From Whitmania pigra (Eukaryota > Annelida > Clitellata > Hirudinida > Haemopidae), in assembly GCA_021613335.1 (NCBI GenBank), contig JAJTWR010000205.1, positions 552,001 through 616,000 on the forward strand: DNA of 64,000 nucleotides. The letters are read 5' to 3'. Below the pieces are notes generated by a model that was not told the DNA's origin, searched no databases, and worked only from the letters and a program-made list of their open reading frames with translations. Both the position numbers and the translations under genes were made by a program. Position 1 is the stretch's first letter; the number at the start of each line of letters is the position of its first letter. Positions 1 to 13,635 of this stretch are shown here, piece by piece.

Positions 1-215
1 TTTCGATCATTGATTATCCTTATTTCTCCGGAATTTTCCTAACCTCTTGAATTTCTTTCCACTATTAATTCATCTTTTTTCATTTTTTTACATCATCATC
101 ATTATCATGATATCATCATCATCATCATCATCATCATCACTATAGCATTATCTCATCATCATCATGATGTTGGTGGAGGCTTCTCTATATGACCTTCTGA
201 CATTTACCCTCAAAG

Positions 216-815
216 GTCAAGTATGTCTTCTCAGACAAGACGGGGACCCTGACCTGCAACATCATGGAGTTCAGGAAGTGCAGTGTGGGAGGAGTCAAGT
301 ATGGGTGAGGGATAGAATTATCATAATGCATTCTAATGTGCGAATGATAATGATAATGAATCTTTTGATGGGTAATAAAATAATTTATTCGTTAATTCTC
401 AACTCTTCAAATACAACATCATCTTCAATAAATCGTTGGTGTGAATTTATTTATTATTAATGTCTTGTGGATATTACAGTTGCCATCGTCAAGTTACTTG
501 TACTAGTACCTGCTTACATTACTAATTTGTTACCTGATACTGTAACTTTAACTTACTTTAACTTAACGTCTCCAATATTTAACACATCAATATTCCTCAA
601 CGTTTTCAGAGAAAATCCGGAGTCTACGGAGAAGTTCAACGACCCGATGCTCATCGAGAATTTCCAAACGGGCCATGTTAGTTATCGTCATCATCATCAT
701 CATTGTTTTATTATTAATATTATTATTATTATTGCTATTGTTGTTGTCATTATTATAATCGTTAATGTATAATATTTAACAATTTAATTAAATTATTAAT
801 TTAACATACGTTCAC

Positions 816-881
<66 letters not shown>

Positions 882-1136
882 TTAATTAGCTTATTGAGCA
901 TGTCGTCATCAAGTAAGTGTCGTCAAAATCTGTTCCGTCGCATGCGTTCTTGCGCGCGTGACACCTCTGCCTGGTTAACTTGTAGGCAATAAATTGATGG
1001 CAGTAGTAGTAGTAGTAGTAGTAGTAGAGGTCACTACATAGGTCCTGTGGGGTTGTTTGTGTTTTTGGACCCTTTAAGGGTTTTTACTGAAGTAACTGAC
1101 CCTGAAATGATGATGATGATGATGATGATGATTGAT

Positions 1137-1207
<71 letters not shown>

Positions 1208-1217
1208 GATGATGATG

Positions 1218-1261
<44 letters not shown>

Positions 1262-4200
1262 AATGATGATGACGATGATGACGATGATGATGATGATGAT
1301 GATTGATGATGATGATGATGACGATGATTGATGATGATTGATGATGATGACGACGATGATGATGATGATTGATGATGATGATGATGATGATGATGGTTAA
1401 TGTGAGAGATGGTGACATTGGTAGTAGTGATGATGAATCTAGTGACAGTCATGACTTTATTATTATCATCATCATCATCAGTGGTTACTCTCATATTACT
1501 AACACTATTATCATTGTTGTTATTACTATTGTCGTTCGGTTTCCAGGAGACAGCGAACATCATCCGAGACTTCCTGACCCTGATGTCCGTCTGTCACACC
1601 GTCGTGCCAGAGAAGGACCCAAACGACCCCGACAACATAGAGTACCTCGCATCAAGTCCTGGTAAGACTGATGAAGATGGCAGTGTGATGGTAGTGATTG
1701 TGGTTATGATTATATTGATGGTGTCAAAATAATAATAATTAGTTTAATAATATCATTTAATTATTATTATTGTTGTCTCATTATTACTATACATTAAAAT
1801 AGTAAAGTAATCATTAATAATATCATCATAAATATAATTAAATAAATCATTACAAATATCGTTAATATTATTATTTTAAACATTATAAAATAATATATTT
1901 ATTATTAAGATGAAAGAGCTTTGGTCTTGGGAGCCAAAAGTCAGGGTTTCAACTTTTGTGGCAGAACTCCACACGATGTGACCATTAAAGTGGTGAGGAT
2001 AATGTCTGAAAATCATCATCATCATCATCCTCATCATCCTCATCGTCGTCGTCGTCGTCATAGCTTTTGGATGAATTAAATTGGATAGATGGATGGAATG
2101 ATGGACGAAAAAAACGTTTGAGCTGAAGTTACTGGTAAACACCCATAAAATCTCCCAAGCTCATCATTATTGTTATTTATTCATTCATTCATTCCTTCAC
2201 ATATGTCTCTATTCATCCATTATCTATTTATCTCTTCATCGATTTACCCATCCATGCATCCATTCTTTTCTCTATTAATTCATCCATCCATTCTCTTCTA
2301 TCAATTCATCCATGCATCCTTATCTTTTCCCATCCATCCATTCTTTTCTCTTATACCAATTCATCCATTCTCTTCTATCAATTCATCCATGCATCCTTAT
2401 CTCTACCCATCCATCCATTCTTCTCTCTTATACCAATTCATCCATCCATTCTCTTCTATCAATTCATCCATGCATCCGTTCATGTTTTTTCGAAACAGTT
2501 CGACATCGAGGAGAAGTACAAGATCCTGAACGTGTTGGCCTTCACGAGCACGCGGAAGCGAATGTCGGTCATCGTCAGGATGCCCAACGGAAAGATCAGA
2601 CTCATGACCAAGGGAGCTGTCGGTCGACGTTCTTTGTTTTGTTTCGTTTCGATTTGTTTTGTTTCGTTGCCCTGCAACCGTGCTAATTTGTCCGAGCGTA
2701 TGTTTGTATTTGTATGTAGTTAGTAATTGTGTTGTTGTTATTGCATCACAGTATTGTTTGTGCCATGTATTTATGTTTGTGGTGCTCTGTTATATATTCA
2801 TTGCAATATTCGTAGCCATATCATCACCATTATCATAATAAAAATAACCATCACTATGATGATAATAATAATAATAATAATAATAATACAATAATAATAA
2901 TAATAACAACAACAATAATAATAATAATAACAACAATAATAATAATAACAACAATAATAATAATAACAACAATAATAATAATCTTCGTTACCACAACAAC
3001 CAGGACATGGTGATATTCCTCGTCTGGCCTCGAACCAGCAGCATTTGGGTTCCACCATTAGTCACCTCGAAGAATTCGCATCACTGGGTGGGTTTTCTTG
3101 TATTAAAGTTTGTATTTATTTGTTATTTTTGTATTTATTTATTTGTTATTTTTGTATTTATAATTTTGTTATTTTTGTATTTATTTGTTATTTTTGTATT
3201 TATTTGTTATTTTTGTATTTATTTGTTAATTTTGTATTTATTTGTTATTTTTGTATTTATTTGTTTTTTTGTATTTATTTGTTATTTTTGTATTTATTTG
3301 TTATTTTTGTATTTATTTGTTATTTTTGTATTTATTTGTTATTTTTGTATTTATTTGTTATTTTTGTATTTATTTGTTATTTTTGTATTTATTTGTTATT
3401 TTTGTATTTATTTGTTATTTTTGTATTTATTTGTTATTTTTGTATTTATTTATTATTTTGTATTTATTTATTTTCATTCGAATTTGTTTGCGATATAAGT
3501 TTTGTTTGTTCGTTCGTTAATTTTGTGATTTTTGTCTTTGTTTTCATTCACAACGACCTCTGACTGGCATTTTGAATACAACTTGTAACTTGCACTGCAT
3601 TATCTTGCATTGATCTAAAGACTGCGATGATTTTGATGATGATGATGATAATGATATAGTATTGATTATAATATTGTTGATGATGATATTGTTCATACTA
3701 GTATTGCTGATGATGATGATGTTGCTGATGATATTAACGTTGATAATAATATTGCTGCAGCTGTTGATGATGAATATTGCTTATTGATGATCTAGCACTG
3801 ATGATAATATTATTGATGATAATGTTCATGCTAGCATTGCTGCTGATGATGTTGTTGTTGATAATGATATTAACATTGATAATAATATTGCTGCCGAACG
3901 AATGAATATTGCTTACCATACAAAGGCCTGAGAACCCTGTGCATAGCCATAGCGGACCTCGACGAGTCGAATTACAAGGATTGGTTGAAGAAATTCGAGG
4001 AGGCGAGTACTGCCATTGAGGACAGGCACCAGAAACTGGAGGATGTTGCTGAACTCATTGAGAAGGTGATGATGATGATGATGATGATAATGGTGTTGAT
4101 GACAGTGATGCTTCATGCTCATAAGGGTGATTAGTTAATAACTTATCATCGAATGTTACTGTTAATTATTAATCATCACCCGCAGATTAAAATTTAAGTG

Positions 4201-7200
4201 ATTAATATTATTTGCATTGTATTATTCGTTCAAAGGACCTCGTCTTGCTGGGTGCCACGGCAATCGAAGACAAACTTCAGGAGGTGTGTTTTGTTTTTTA
4301 TTCGTTAAATTTGATAAAAAAATTTTCTGCTTAATTAAAAAAACACATGGAAATAATAATAAAAATAATTAATTAATTATTTAAATAAAAAAAATTAATT
4401 ATTATATAAAGAGAAGTTTTGAATGAAATGGTTTTTAAATAATAACATAATATCCCTAACATGATGAGACGGTCTGGTAACAATTATCGATTAGTTTAAT
4501 TAGTTAATAATTGGTAAATCGTTGTCTTTAACGTAACATACGTTGGAATGCCTTTTAACAGGGAGTACCAGACACCATAGCCAGTTTGCTGAAGGCCAAT
4601 ATAAAGGTTTGGGTGCTGACTGGCGACAAGCAGGAGACCGCCATTAACGTTGGTCAGTTGATAATAATATTGATTAAGTAGTTATGACGTTAGTAGTTAT
4701 TAAGGTGGTTATGACGAGATGGTTACACTAGGTTGCTATGTGTGATATATTTTCTTAATATAGATATTATTGAATATTACATCTCATTATAATAATGAGA
4801 TAGTTGCACTAATTATTATGCAAGATATAATTACTTATATTAATATAAGTGATGCTAAGTAATACTAATATAATATTTGTTTCAGACATACTTTTTTTTA
4901 TGTTAACGAATGTTTTAAGAGACAATTTTTATCCTGAGCCAATTGTTATTTTTTAATGTTGGCATTGTTACAAGATTTTATTTATAATTATTATTATTAT
5001 GGATTGCTATTAATATTATTACAATTGCTGTTGTTGTTGACAGGTTATGCCTGCAAGCTGTTCAACACGAGCATGAAAATTCTCTTCCTCAATGAGAGCA
5101 CACTCGACGTATGCATATTCATTAGCAGTTTCTCACTTGCATATTCATTAATAGTTTATCATTTTTCGTGTATTAAATTATCAGCTTTTGTTAACTAGGA
5201 GGATTATGTAGATAATAATGAATTTCCACAACATTGTTTTGAATATTATTTTCTATAATTCATGTGCGCATTCATTATTGGCATTAGTCAGTATAATGTA
5301 TTTGTGATGATTTGCACTGTTGTAGTAATAATTTCAATGTTATTATTAGTATATTATCAACATTAATTATTAATGAGTTACAATATTATAATAATCAATT
5401 CAATATTATTATTATTATTATCATTATAATTATCAAAGGACACATCAGAAACTTTGAGAAAGTTCATCAATGAGCTCGGTGACAGAGCTCGGCAAGAAAA
5501 TCCACTGCTCGGTCTCATCACAGACGGAGAGGTCTAGATTAATAACAATATAAAACAATAAGTGGCTGTCTATTAATGGTGGATCAATTAAAATGTGGTA
5601 ATATCGATTAAAAGCCATTATTAACAATAACAAATAATAATTATAATAACAATATCATTATTACGTTAACTAATTTAAAACCACAACAAATTATCCACCC
5701 CCATCCCCCCCTAAAGACCCTGAAACATGCCATGTCCTACACCTGCCAACACGATTTTCTGACCCTCCTCTTGAGCTGCAAGTCCGTCATCTGCTGCCGC
5801 ATGTCGCCTCTCCAGAAGGCGGAACTGGTCAACATGGTCAAGGAGCAGGTCAAGGCCATCACCCTGGCCATCGGGGACGGAGCCAACGACGTCGGAATGA
5901 TCCAGGTGAGGGTGCTCTCACACGGTGGGGTGATGGTGATGATGGGCTTGGTTATGAAAGTGCATTTAGGGATACGATACGAGTAATGATGATGATGAGG
6001 ATGATGACGATGATTGAGATGATGGCGGTGGTGGTGATAGTATCGATGATGATTGTGATGTCAGTGATAATGGTGTTTGTTGCCGCCACTTCCAGGCTTC
6101 CCACGTGGGGGTCGGAATATCCGGGAGGGAAGGCCTCCAAGCTGCCTGTGCTTCTGATTACGCCATTGGTCAGGTAGGCTACCAATCGATATGTATTTAT
6201 ATATAAGTTTAAAGCTGTCATTATGAATTGATTGTGATAAAAAATTAAAAAATTAATTTGCTTGGTTAATTTTATTTGTGGTTGTAATTCTTTAAAATTA
6301 ATTAAATAACTTACTTTTTAATATTATCATTATGATTATTAATTCATTGAATTGTTATAAATTATGAGTTACTCATTCTCGATTATCAATTAACTTTTAA
6401 ACTATTATTTTTTTTAAAAATTTGTTTTCAAGTTCCGTTTCCTGAAGAGGCTTCTCCTCATCCACGGTGCTTGGAGTTACAGTCGACTGACCACCCTCAT
6501 CCTCTACTCCTTCTACAAAAACATTTGCCTCTACCTCATCGAGGTGAATTGTTGACGTGGTTTCTACGTTTCGTATTCTGTTGTTTCTTGTTCGTTTGAT
6601 TGATGTTTGTATGCTGTTTGTTTGTCATCATCATCGCCACGATAATGCTACTGTTGTTGTCTGCATTGACATGTTCTGTGAGTCAGCATATCGCTTCATT
6701 CGATTCCGTTCGAATAATTTCCACGGGGCTTGGCATTGATTGATGAGATTTGGAGATTGATTTTTCATTTTCGCTAATTGCTTTAAATTGAAATTTAATG
6801 AATCCTCTGTTGAGCATCAACTAGTTCTGCAATTAACATCATCAGATTAATTAATTAATTAATTATCCCGTGAGGGATAAATAATGATTATTAATTAATT
6901 AATTAATTAATTAATGCCTTCCTCCAGTTCTGGTTTGCCATCATCAGCGCATTCTCCGGTCAGATTCTCTTTGAGAGGTGGTGCATTGGTCTTTACAATG
7001 TGGTAGGTGATCAAAAGCTGACTTTATTTATTTGCTTATTAATTAATTAATTAATTTATTTATTTATTTGTTTACATATTTATTTATTTATTTATTAATT
7101 TATTTATTTAGTTATTTATTCATTAGTTCGTTCAGCTGCTCAACTAAAACTAGTTCAATCAATCAGTTTTTCTGATAATTTATTATCACTTAACTGGAAA

Positions 7201-7236
7201 TGTTATCATTTGTCTAATAATAATGATGCTGATGAT

Positions 7237-7284
<48 letters not shown>

Positions 7285-8349
7285 CCTTGACTAATAAATG
7301 ATCCACCCACCCCTCCCCAGATCTTCACGGCAGCAACCCCCATGGCCATCGGACTGTTCGACCAACATTGCAGTGCTGCCAATCTCCTCAAACACCCCGT
7401 ACTGTATAAGTACACCCAGTCCTCTGAGTACTTCAACGTCAGGGTAATAGTAATCATTGTAATTGATTACAATTATGTCAATAATTATTGTATTAACTGC
7501 AGTAGTAATGATAATAAAGAAGCAATAATAATAACGATAATGGTAACAGCACTTACCTATTTGGTAGTATTGTTATTTCTATTATTGTTACTGTTATTAT
7601 TATTATTATTATTGTTACTTATTATTGCTTTTATCATTAGTATTATTATTGTTCTAATTACTATCATTATGATGATGAATATTATTATTATTATTATTAT
7701 TATTGTTAATCACACAACTTCAATGCAGGTGTTTTGGTCTTGGTGCATCAACTCCATCTACCATTCCATCCTCTTCTTCTGGCTCGCAGTTGGCATGCTA
7801 CAACATGGTTCGTCATCATCATCAAGACTTATAATTAATTGATTACTTGATTATCCTATCTTTAAACATTTTATGATTTCATATGATCTATTATTATTAT
7901 TATTATTATTTAGTTACTATTAAATTCGTTATAATTTTTATTATCATCATCATCATTATTATTATTTTATTTTCCAGAGATAGCCTTCTCGGATGGAAAG
8001 GTCGGAAATTACCTCTTCCTCGGCAACATGGTGTACACTGTGAGTGGATATTCGTTGATTGATTGATTGATTTATTTATTTATTTATTTATTGGCCATCG
8101 ACTAATTTTTGAACTGATAGATTGATTTATTGATGATTGATTGATTGATTGATTGATCATTCTTTTTAACTGCCGCTTGCTCTTCCAGTACGTTGTCGTG
8201 GCTGTTTGCATCAAGGGCGGCTTAGAGAGTTCTGCATGGACATGGGTTAGTAATGAAGTCGACGACGATGATAATGATGATGGCAGTGGTGTTCATAATT
8301 ATGATGATGATGGTGGTGATGATGATGATGGTGGTGATGATGATGATGG

Positions 8350-8422
<73 letters not shown>

Positions 8423-8978
8423 GATGATGTGATGATGATGATGGTGATGATGATGATGATGATGATGATGATAATGGTGATGATGATGATGGTGATGATG
8501 ATGATGATGATGATGATGACACTAATGATGTCTAGTTCTTTGGACTTGGAAAGATGTCAACAATAATTTGGTCTGTGGTGACATTAAGCAAAAGACTTAA
8601 ACAAAGTCATAAAACAATTATCATCATCATCGTCATCATCATCATCATCTTCACATTGTAAATCTCCACCCCCCCCCCCCCCCCCCTTCAGCTGACCCAC
8701 CTGTCCATATGGGGCAGCATTGCATGTTGGTTCCTCTTCTTGGCCATCTACCCCTTCATGTGGCCCAATGTTGACCTCGCACCGGAGATGGTCGGCATGG
8801 TGAGTCATGGAATGTTTATATTTATGATAAATAATGCTACTACTACTACTACTACTACTAATAATAATAATAATAATTATCATCACCACAATTATTATTA
8901 TTAAATAATATTATTTATGATATTATTATAATAACTTCACCACTATTATTATTTTTCTTGTTTTTCTTCTTCTTCTTC

Positions 8979-9024
<46 letters not shown>

Positions 9025-12000
9025 AACAACAACATTTACTTTTAAATGAATGTGAAGTAAAGACACGACATTGTTGTTGCTGAAGATAAATGGCGATGGA
9101 GATCCAGAAATAATTGTTCTGATTAATCAACTAAATTAATCAATTAAAACAACGACGTTCTGTTTTTTTTTATTGTCCTGCTTCGTCATAGGCCAGGTAT
9201 GCTATCACTACAGGTGCTGAGATTAGAATTTTCACATGTTTGCTATTATTTATTACGAGCATCACCGTGAATTACCTTCAACGGCATCGTCACCATTAAT
9301 TATGAAGATCATTGCCTTCGAATAATTATTGCATTTATTCGTAATTAGTCAAGATTGGATTTTTCAAATCCGTCGGCTGTCCGTGGCACAAATCCTTGAA
9401 ATCACCCTTGATTCGGTTCCACGATTGAAATAAATTAAACTAGAGAGGGCTAAACAATAACCGGTTGTAGTGATGTTATCATCTTTATTTTGGTGCCATG
9501 ATGGCTTGCAGACTGTAATCAGGAATTTCATTGAAAAATTATTTACCGCATAACTATTATTATAATCAATAAGATCAGCTTTAGCCGGTTAACAGAATGA
9601 ATCATATGACGAGGATGATGATAGTGATGATGCTCGTAAACAATAAAAGCAAATATGCACAATTTCCAATCCCAACATGTGTTTCCAGCATAATGGTATT
9701 AATAATAATGATAACTTTTAATATTAATTAATCGTACTAATAATAACACATAACAAACCAGGGTTAGCGTAATGGAATTAGGCAGTAAAATTTTTGTCCA
9801 GCATCAATTTTTGACCAATTAAAAATGTATTAAAACAAATGCCCTAAGCCCATACATGCACACCTTTCCAGAACAAGTACGTTTACACCTGTCCACTCTT
9901 CTGGTTCGGTCTTTTCCTCATTCCTGGCATCGTCCTATTCAGCGACATCATCTGGAAGGCGTTGGTTTTGTTTTGTTTTTGTGTGCTTGTATGTTTGTTT
10001 GTCTGTCTGTCTGTAGGTTTGTTTGTCTGTATGTTTGTTTGTCTGTGTGTTTGTTTGTGTGTTTGTTTGTTTGTCTGTATGTTTGTTTGTCTGCGTGCTT
10101 GTGTGACTGTTATTGAAGTCATGTTAGATTACATGCCTACCTGTGGAGTGATTGAGTATGAATGAATGAGTGGGCGAGTAAACCATTGGGCAATCTATTA
10201 GCAATCTTCAACTAAACTTTCAATCGACCATCACCGTCGTTTCCAGTTTCCAGCGAACCTTTTACAAAACAGTGGCACAACAGGTCCAGGAGATTGAATC
10301 TCTCAACCAATCACCTTCCACTGTCTCCATAAGGACAACTTTTGGACCTAAAAGGTTGTTTTGGTGGTTTAGATTTGTTTTTGTTTTTAATTTTATTTTA
10401 TTTTTTAAATTTTAAATTTATTTTTTCTGCTAAAATTTTGTTGAATTAATCATAAATTCCAATTTATGTCCAATGAGTCTCTGGATTTGAATCTCTGTTG
10501 TTGTTGTCGTCGTGAAGTGTTGTTGTTTCTGTTATTGTCGTCGTCGTCAATAGTTGTTGTCATAGTCCGCTGAAACCAGACTTTTTCTTTGAAAACGTCA
10601 AGGATTTTCCTTAGCTGGGAAAAAAATTAATAAAAATCAAAAGCATTAAAAGGAGAACTCGAGGCTGCTCGAAAAAAGTAAAAAAAAGTAAACAGAATTG
10701 ACTGAAACTTGTTTTTCCTAAGGAATGGAATGGAATGCCGCTTCTGAAGTTCACGCTGATAGTGATCGCCAAAACTCCTCCTTCGTTTTGTCACTCTATC
10801 ATTCTCTCTCTCTCTGTGTATGTATAAACATTACTCTCCTAGTACTTCTACCTCTGCTTGTAAGTCTGTTTCTGCAGCTCGTTCTACCTGACTACACCTC
10901 ACTAATCATAATTAAAATCATCACTACAATCATGATCGTCATCCTATCTGAGATTAACCTGCTTGCACTTGATTGAGTTGTCAAGTAATAATACTAACTC
11001 ACTGGTTAACCGCTAACGAATAAACATAACCATCCTTTGGGACATCGCGTTTCCAAATTGCTTGGAATGCCTAATCAGTCATTACCAGTGATTCCCCAAC
11101 TCGTGATTGGTCGACCGGACTGGTATTCGGCAAGGCATGGTAAAATGAGAGAAGGACTTGTGTTTGATGCTTGTGGAATGGTTGAATACTAAATCAAGGA
11201 TTCCGTTGACGTTGTCATTGTTTTTATTGTTGTTGCTGTTGCTGTTGCTGCTGTTAGGTATAAGCGTAATGCTAATGCGATCAACTAACCGATTGAAACG
11301 CATCGATTGAAATCATTCCGAATCAATCGATCGACAATCAGCCAATCGGTGCCTGTTAGATGTTCCAACGGAATGCTAAATTCTTGCCTTCCCTTTTTTT
11401 CTCCTCTCCCTTTGCTTCCACCATCTGCCCGGTGCACTCCAGGACTTACACCGAGGGTAGCCTGAGGGATATCCAAAGCACAGACGAGTCGGCCATCAGC
11501 CAGGAACCACGTAAGTTTTTCGTAGAACATTGAATTGTTGAGAGCAATGTTACAATGTCGTTAGCATAAATTATTATAATGGCCACTAGATTCATCGAAT
11601 GGAAAGTTCACAGCCTGCTGTCTTGTGGTTTTTTCTTCCTGTGTTTATCCATGATGATGATGATAGTGGTGATGATGATGATAATGATGATGATGATGAT
11701 AATGATGATGGTGATGATGACGATAAGGATGATGATTATGATGGTGGTGGTGATGATAATGATGATGATGGTGATGATGATGATGGTGATAAGGATGATG
11801 ATGGTAATGATGATGATGATCTGTCTTTTTTTCATGGTTGTTTCCATTTTCCAGGTGGGTTTGCTTTTTCTCAAGAGGAGCATGGCGTTGTGGAACAGGT
11901 TTGTTGTTGTTGTTGTTGTTATTATAATATTATAATATTCGCTTAATTAATATTAACATAAATAACAGTAAAAAAACTTTGTTTATTAATTTTCACCATC

Positions 12001-12059
12001 GACAGGACGACCTCGTTCGGGTGTATGACTCCAATGCCATCAAGCCCAGCGGTCTATGA
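216..12059 (+). CDS. ATP8A: P4-ATPase phospholipid flippase, ATP8A class (C-terminal 746 aa; 5' end outside window)
   Basis: P4-ATPases move aminophospholipids from the outer to the cytosolic membrane leaflet, usually with a CDC50 subunit. I spliced 25 exons: 216-304, 610-676, 1547-1661, 1910-1992, 2499-2618, 3004-3087, 3926-4065, 4236-4283, 4562-4652, 5044-5108, 5439-5531, 5717-5905, 6096-6173, 6433-6543, 6928-7002, 7321-7443, 7729-7807, 7978-8039, 8189-8245, 8692-8799, 9872-9960, 10247-10354, 11443-11510, 11855-11898, 12006-12059. Visible motifs: phosphorylation site [11 protein letters not shown] (first exon), [23 protein letters not shown] at the nucleotide site, [54 protein letters not shown], then the last six membrane helices. 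The C-terminal tail carries [10 protein letters not shown]; the AFSQ motif is the autoinhibitory signature known from ATP8A/Drs2-type flippases. The exon at 3004-3087 is one base short (see findings). The start codon is not in the window. Confidence 0.93.
817..880 (+). repeat. (ATT)n microsatellite in flippase intron
   Basis: A near-perfect ATT array of about 20 units inside the intron between the second and third exons. It is followed directly by a copy of the dispersed repeat family, as at the other ATT arrays in the window. Confidence 0.95.
880..1115 (+). repeat. Dispersed repeat family R1, intronic copy
   Basis: The copy contains the family core GTGACACCTCTGC, then ttaacttgtaggcaataaat, then a 'ttttggaccctttaagggtt' and 'actgaccctgaaat' block, and runs straight into a GAT microsatellite. 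The same order of blocks is seen in the copies at 19-20.8 kb and 25-27 kb. Confidence 0.75.
1106..1398 (+). repeat. (GAT)n microsatellite with interruptions
   Basis: Nearly 300 bp of GAT units broken by GATTGAT and GAC variants, in a flippase intron. It produces long spurious open frames of Ser, Ile or Met on both strands, which are not genes. Confidence 0.95.
2215..2480 (+). repeat. Imperfect tandem repeat (ATTCATCCATCC-type)
   Basis: Pyrimidine-rich imperfect repeats built of CATCCATCCATT and TCTTCTATCAATTCATC blocks recur about four times just upstream of the splice acceptor at 2498. They lie wholly within the intron. Confidence 0.7.
2855..2985 (+). repeat. (AAT/AAC)n microsatellite before a splice acceptor
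   Basis: A run of AAT units with AAC interruptions ends about 20 bp before the acceptor CAACCAG of the exon at 3004. Confidence 0.9.
3004..3087 (+). other. Flippase exon with apparent one-base deletion
   Basis: The exon opens in frame after the KGA of the previous exon as DMVIF (KGAD-x-VI is the family consensus). It must then shift by one base near 3019-3020 to read [19 protein letters not shown], which matches the family (RLA...HLEQFA) and joins GLRTL in the next exon. The 25 exons of the gene sum to 2240 nt, one short of 747 codons, so this is the only break. A donor 4 nt further on (after 2622 rather than 2618) would also restore frame, but would replace the conserved KGAD region. Confidence 0.75.
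3105..3475 (+). repeat. 18-bp minisatellite (TTGTTATTTTTGTATTTA)
   Basis: About twenty near-identical tandem copies of an 18-bp unit occupy the start of the intron after 3087. The unit length is a multiple of three, so three frames stay open and give hydrophobic pseudo-ORFs; these are not coding. Confidence 0.95.
8259..8525 (+). repeat. (GATGATGGT)-type microsatellite
   Basis: GAT units with regular GGT interruptions sit just after the donor of the exon ending at 8245. They encode only poly-Asp, Met or Ser/His shadow frames. Confidence 0.95.
8669..8686 (+). repeat. Homopolymer C18 as polypyrimidine tract
   Basis: An uninterrupted run of 18 C ends five bases before the flippase exon at 8692 (CCC..CTTCAG acceptor). 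It serves as the polypyrimidine tract and is prone to length error or polymorphism. Confidence 0.9.
9320..9530 (+). repeat. Dispersed repeat R3, copy A
   Basis: Shares an ordered series of blocks with 15180-15470: AATAATTATT(G/A)CAT, TAATTAGTCAAGA, GAAATAAATT, GAGAGGGCTAAA versus GAGAAAGACTAAA, and a TTTTGG(T/C)GCCAT block near the end. The copies are diverged. Nothing coding is visible. It lies in the 1.07-kb intron between the flippase exons at 8692 and 9872; the rest of that intron shows only microsatellites. Confidence 0.6.
11650..11825 (+). repeat. (GAT)n microsatellite in flippase intron
   Basis: GATGATGAT with GGT, AAT and GAC variants between the exons ending at 11510 and starting at 11855. 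All open frames over it are shadows. Confidence 0.95.
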
Positions 12060-13407
12060 TCCCCGGGAATTTGTCATCGTCATCATCACCAGTGTCATCG
12101 TCATCACAACTGGCACCATCATCACTACATAATCATTATCCATGTAATTACCTCGTCAACGGCAACAACAGCATTGGAAGGATGCAAAAGGACGTTTATT
12201 TCCTCAGCAACCTGCGTCCCAGTTTCTTGGAAATTATTGACGACGAAGACGAAGAAGATGTTTTCATTTCATTTTCTTCTTTCACTTTTCGTTGTCCGGA
12301 AGTTTTTGATTTTTTTGGAATTTTGGATCGCGCGAGGAGTTTTTCCGAATACATTGGCTACTGTTGTCATTCAATAACTACTTGTTATTGCTGTTGTTGT
12401 AACTACTATCGTTGTCGTTGTTGTAACTATTATTGTTGTTGTTGTTGCTGTTGCTTCAGTTGTGATTCGAATCGCTATAAACCTTTTTTTTTCTTGCCCT
12501 CTCTCTATCGAGACCTGTGTACATGACAACTCATTATAATATTATGAACATAATTTATTGCAATCATCATCATAACTATCGTTGTCGTTTCTACCTATGA
12601 TTTGAGTGCGTTTGGCAGGTGCACGTCCTATGTTCGGACAAAGTCAGTCGTTCATTGGTTACCCAAGATGCAAGATGCTGTTGTGAGCTGTTGTTGTTGT
12701 CGTAGTTGTTGCCATGGAGTCTGTGGTTGTTGTTAACAGCAAGTGATTGTTCGTCGCTATTGTTGCTATCGATTTGTGGCGAGCGGTTTTTTTTCTTTCC
12801 CTCCGAAACTGCTGCTGAGCCTGGTCGTCTGCTTCTAATTTTAGTTGCTTTGGTAGTTCTAGTTATTATTTTTAATTACTTGATTAATTTAGCATTGGTT
12901 AATTAATTAATTAATTGGCCATCATCAGCATAGTAACCAAGTAGAGTCTGTCTTCGCAGTGACTTTACAGTATTCAAAAACATTTTCTGATGATTTGCTT
13001 TTGTTAATTGATGAGGTTTTATTCGTTTAGGAGATTGACACGGTTTGCTGTTTGCTTACGCTTCTGCGATACCCGAGCTACCTTCTCATTGGTTGGTCGA
13101 TGTTGTCCTATTCCAAGCAGCTGATTGGCTGACCCCAGATTGACCTGACATGATTTTCTAACTTCATGAGTGAAGGCTGGAAATGGGGAAGATGCTAATC
13201 GACTTTTTGTATGAATATTCATGGAGTGAAATGTAGCGTGTCATTGGTTGAAGGCCTGGATCAAGGTCATGAATATTTTTCATTACAAACTGCAATTGGA
13301 TACTGAAGAAATTTCCCGTTTTGTTGAGGCACGAGTGTTTTGCCAGACTGTGATTGGTTGGCATTTCGATGCTTTCATTCTTCTGTTCTTCACTTCATCA
13401 TTTGCGA

Positions 13408-13580
13408 AGCACGGTTTGTGATGTAAGGTGACCTGCTATTATTATTATTATATTATTATTATTATTTTTATTATAATAATATAAGCACGGTTTGTGATGT
13501 AAGGTGACCTGCTATTATTATTATTATTATTATTTTTATTATAATAATATAAGCACGGTTTGTGATGTAAGGTGACCTGC

Positions 13581-13635
<55 letters not shown>

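Noticed and set aside
3007..3563. Hydrophobic 160-170 aa frames ([12 protein letters not shown] repeats) that look like a membrane protein
   Set aside because: Translation of the 18-bp minisatellite; the period is a multiple of three, so every frame stays open.
8247..8566. Asp/Met-rich and Ser/His-rich open frames on both strands
   Set aside because: Produced by a GAT/GGT microsatellite within a flippase intron.
13090..13370. Cluster of four ATTGG (inverted CCAAT) motifs
   Set aside because: It lies downstream of two convergent genes with no gene start nearby, and spacing is irregular. Recorded in the intergenic entry but not treated as a promoter.
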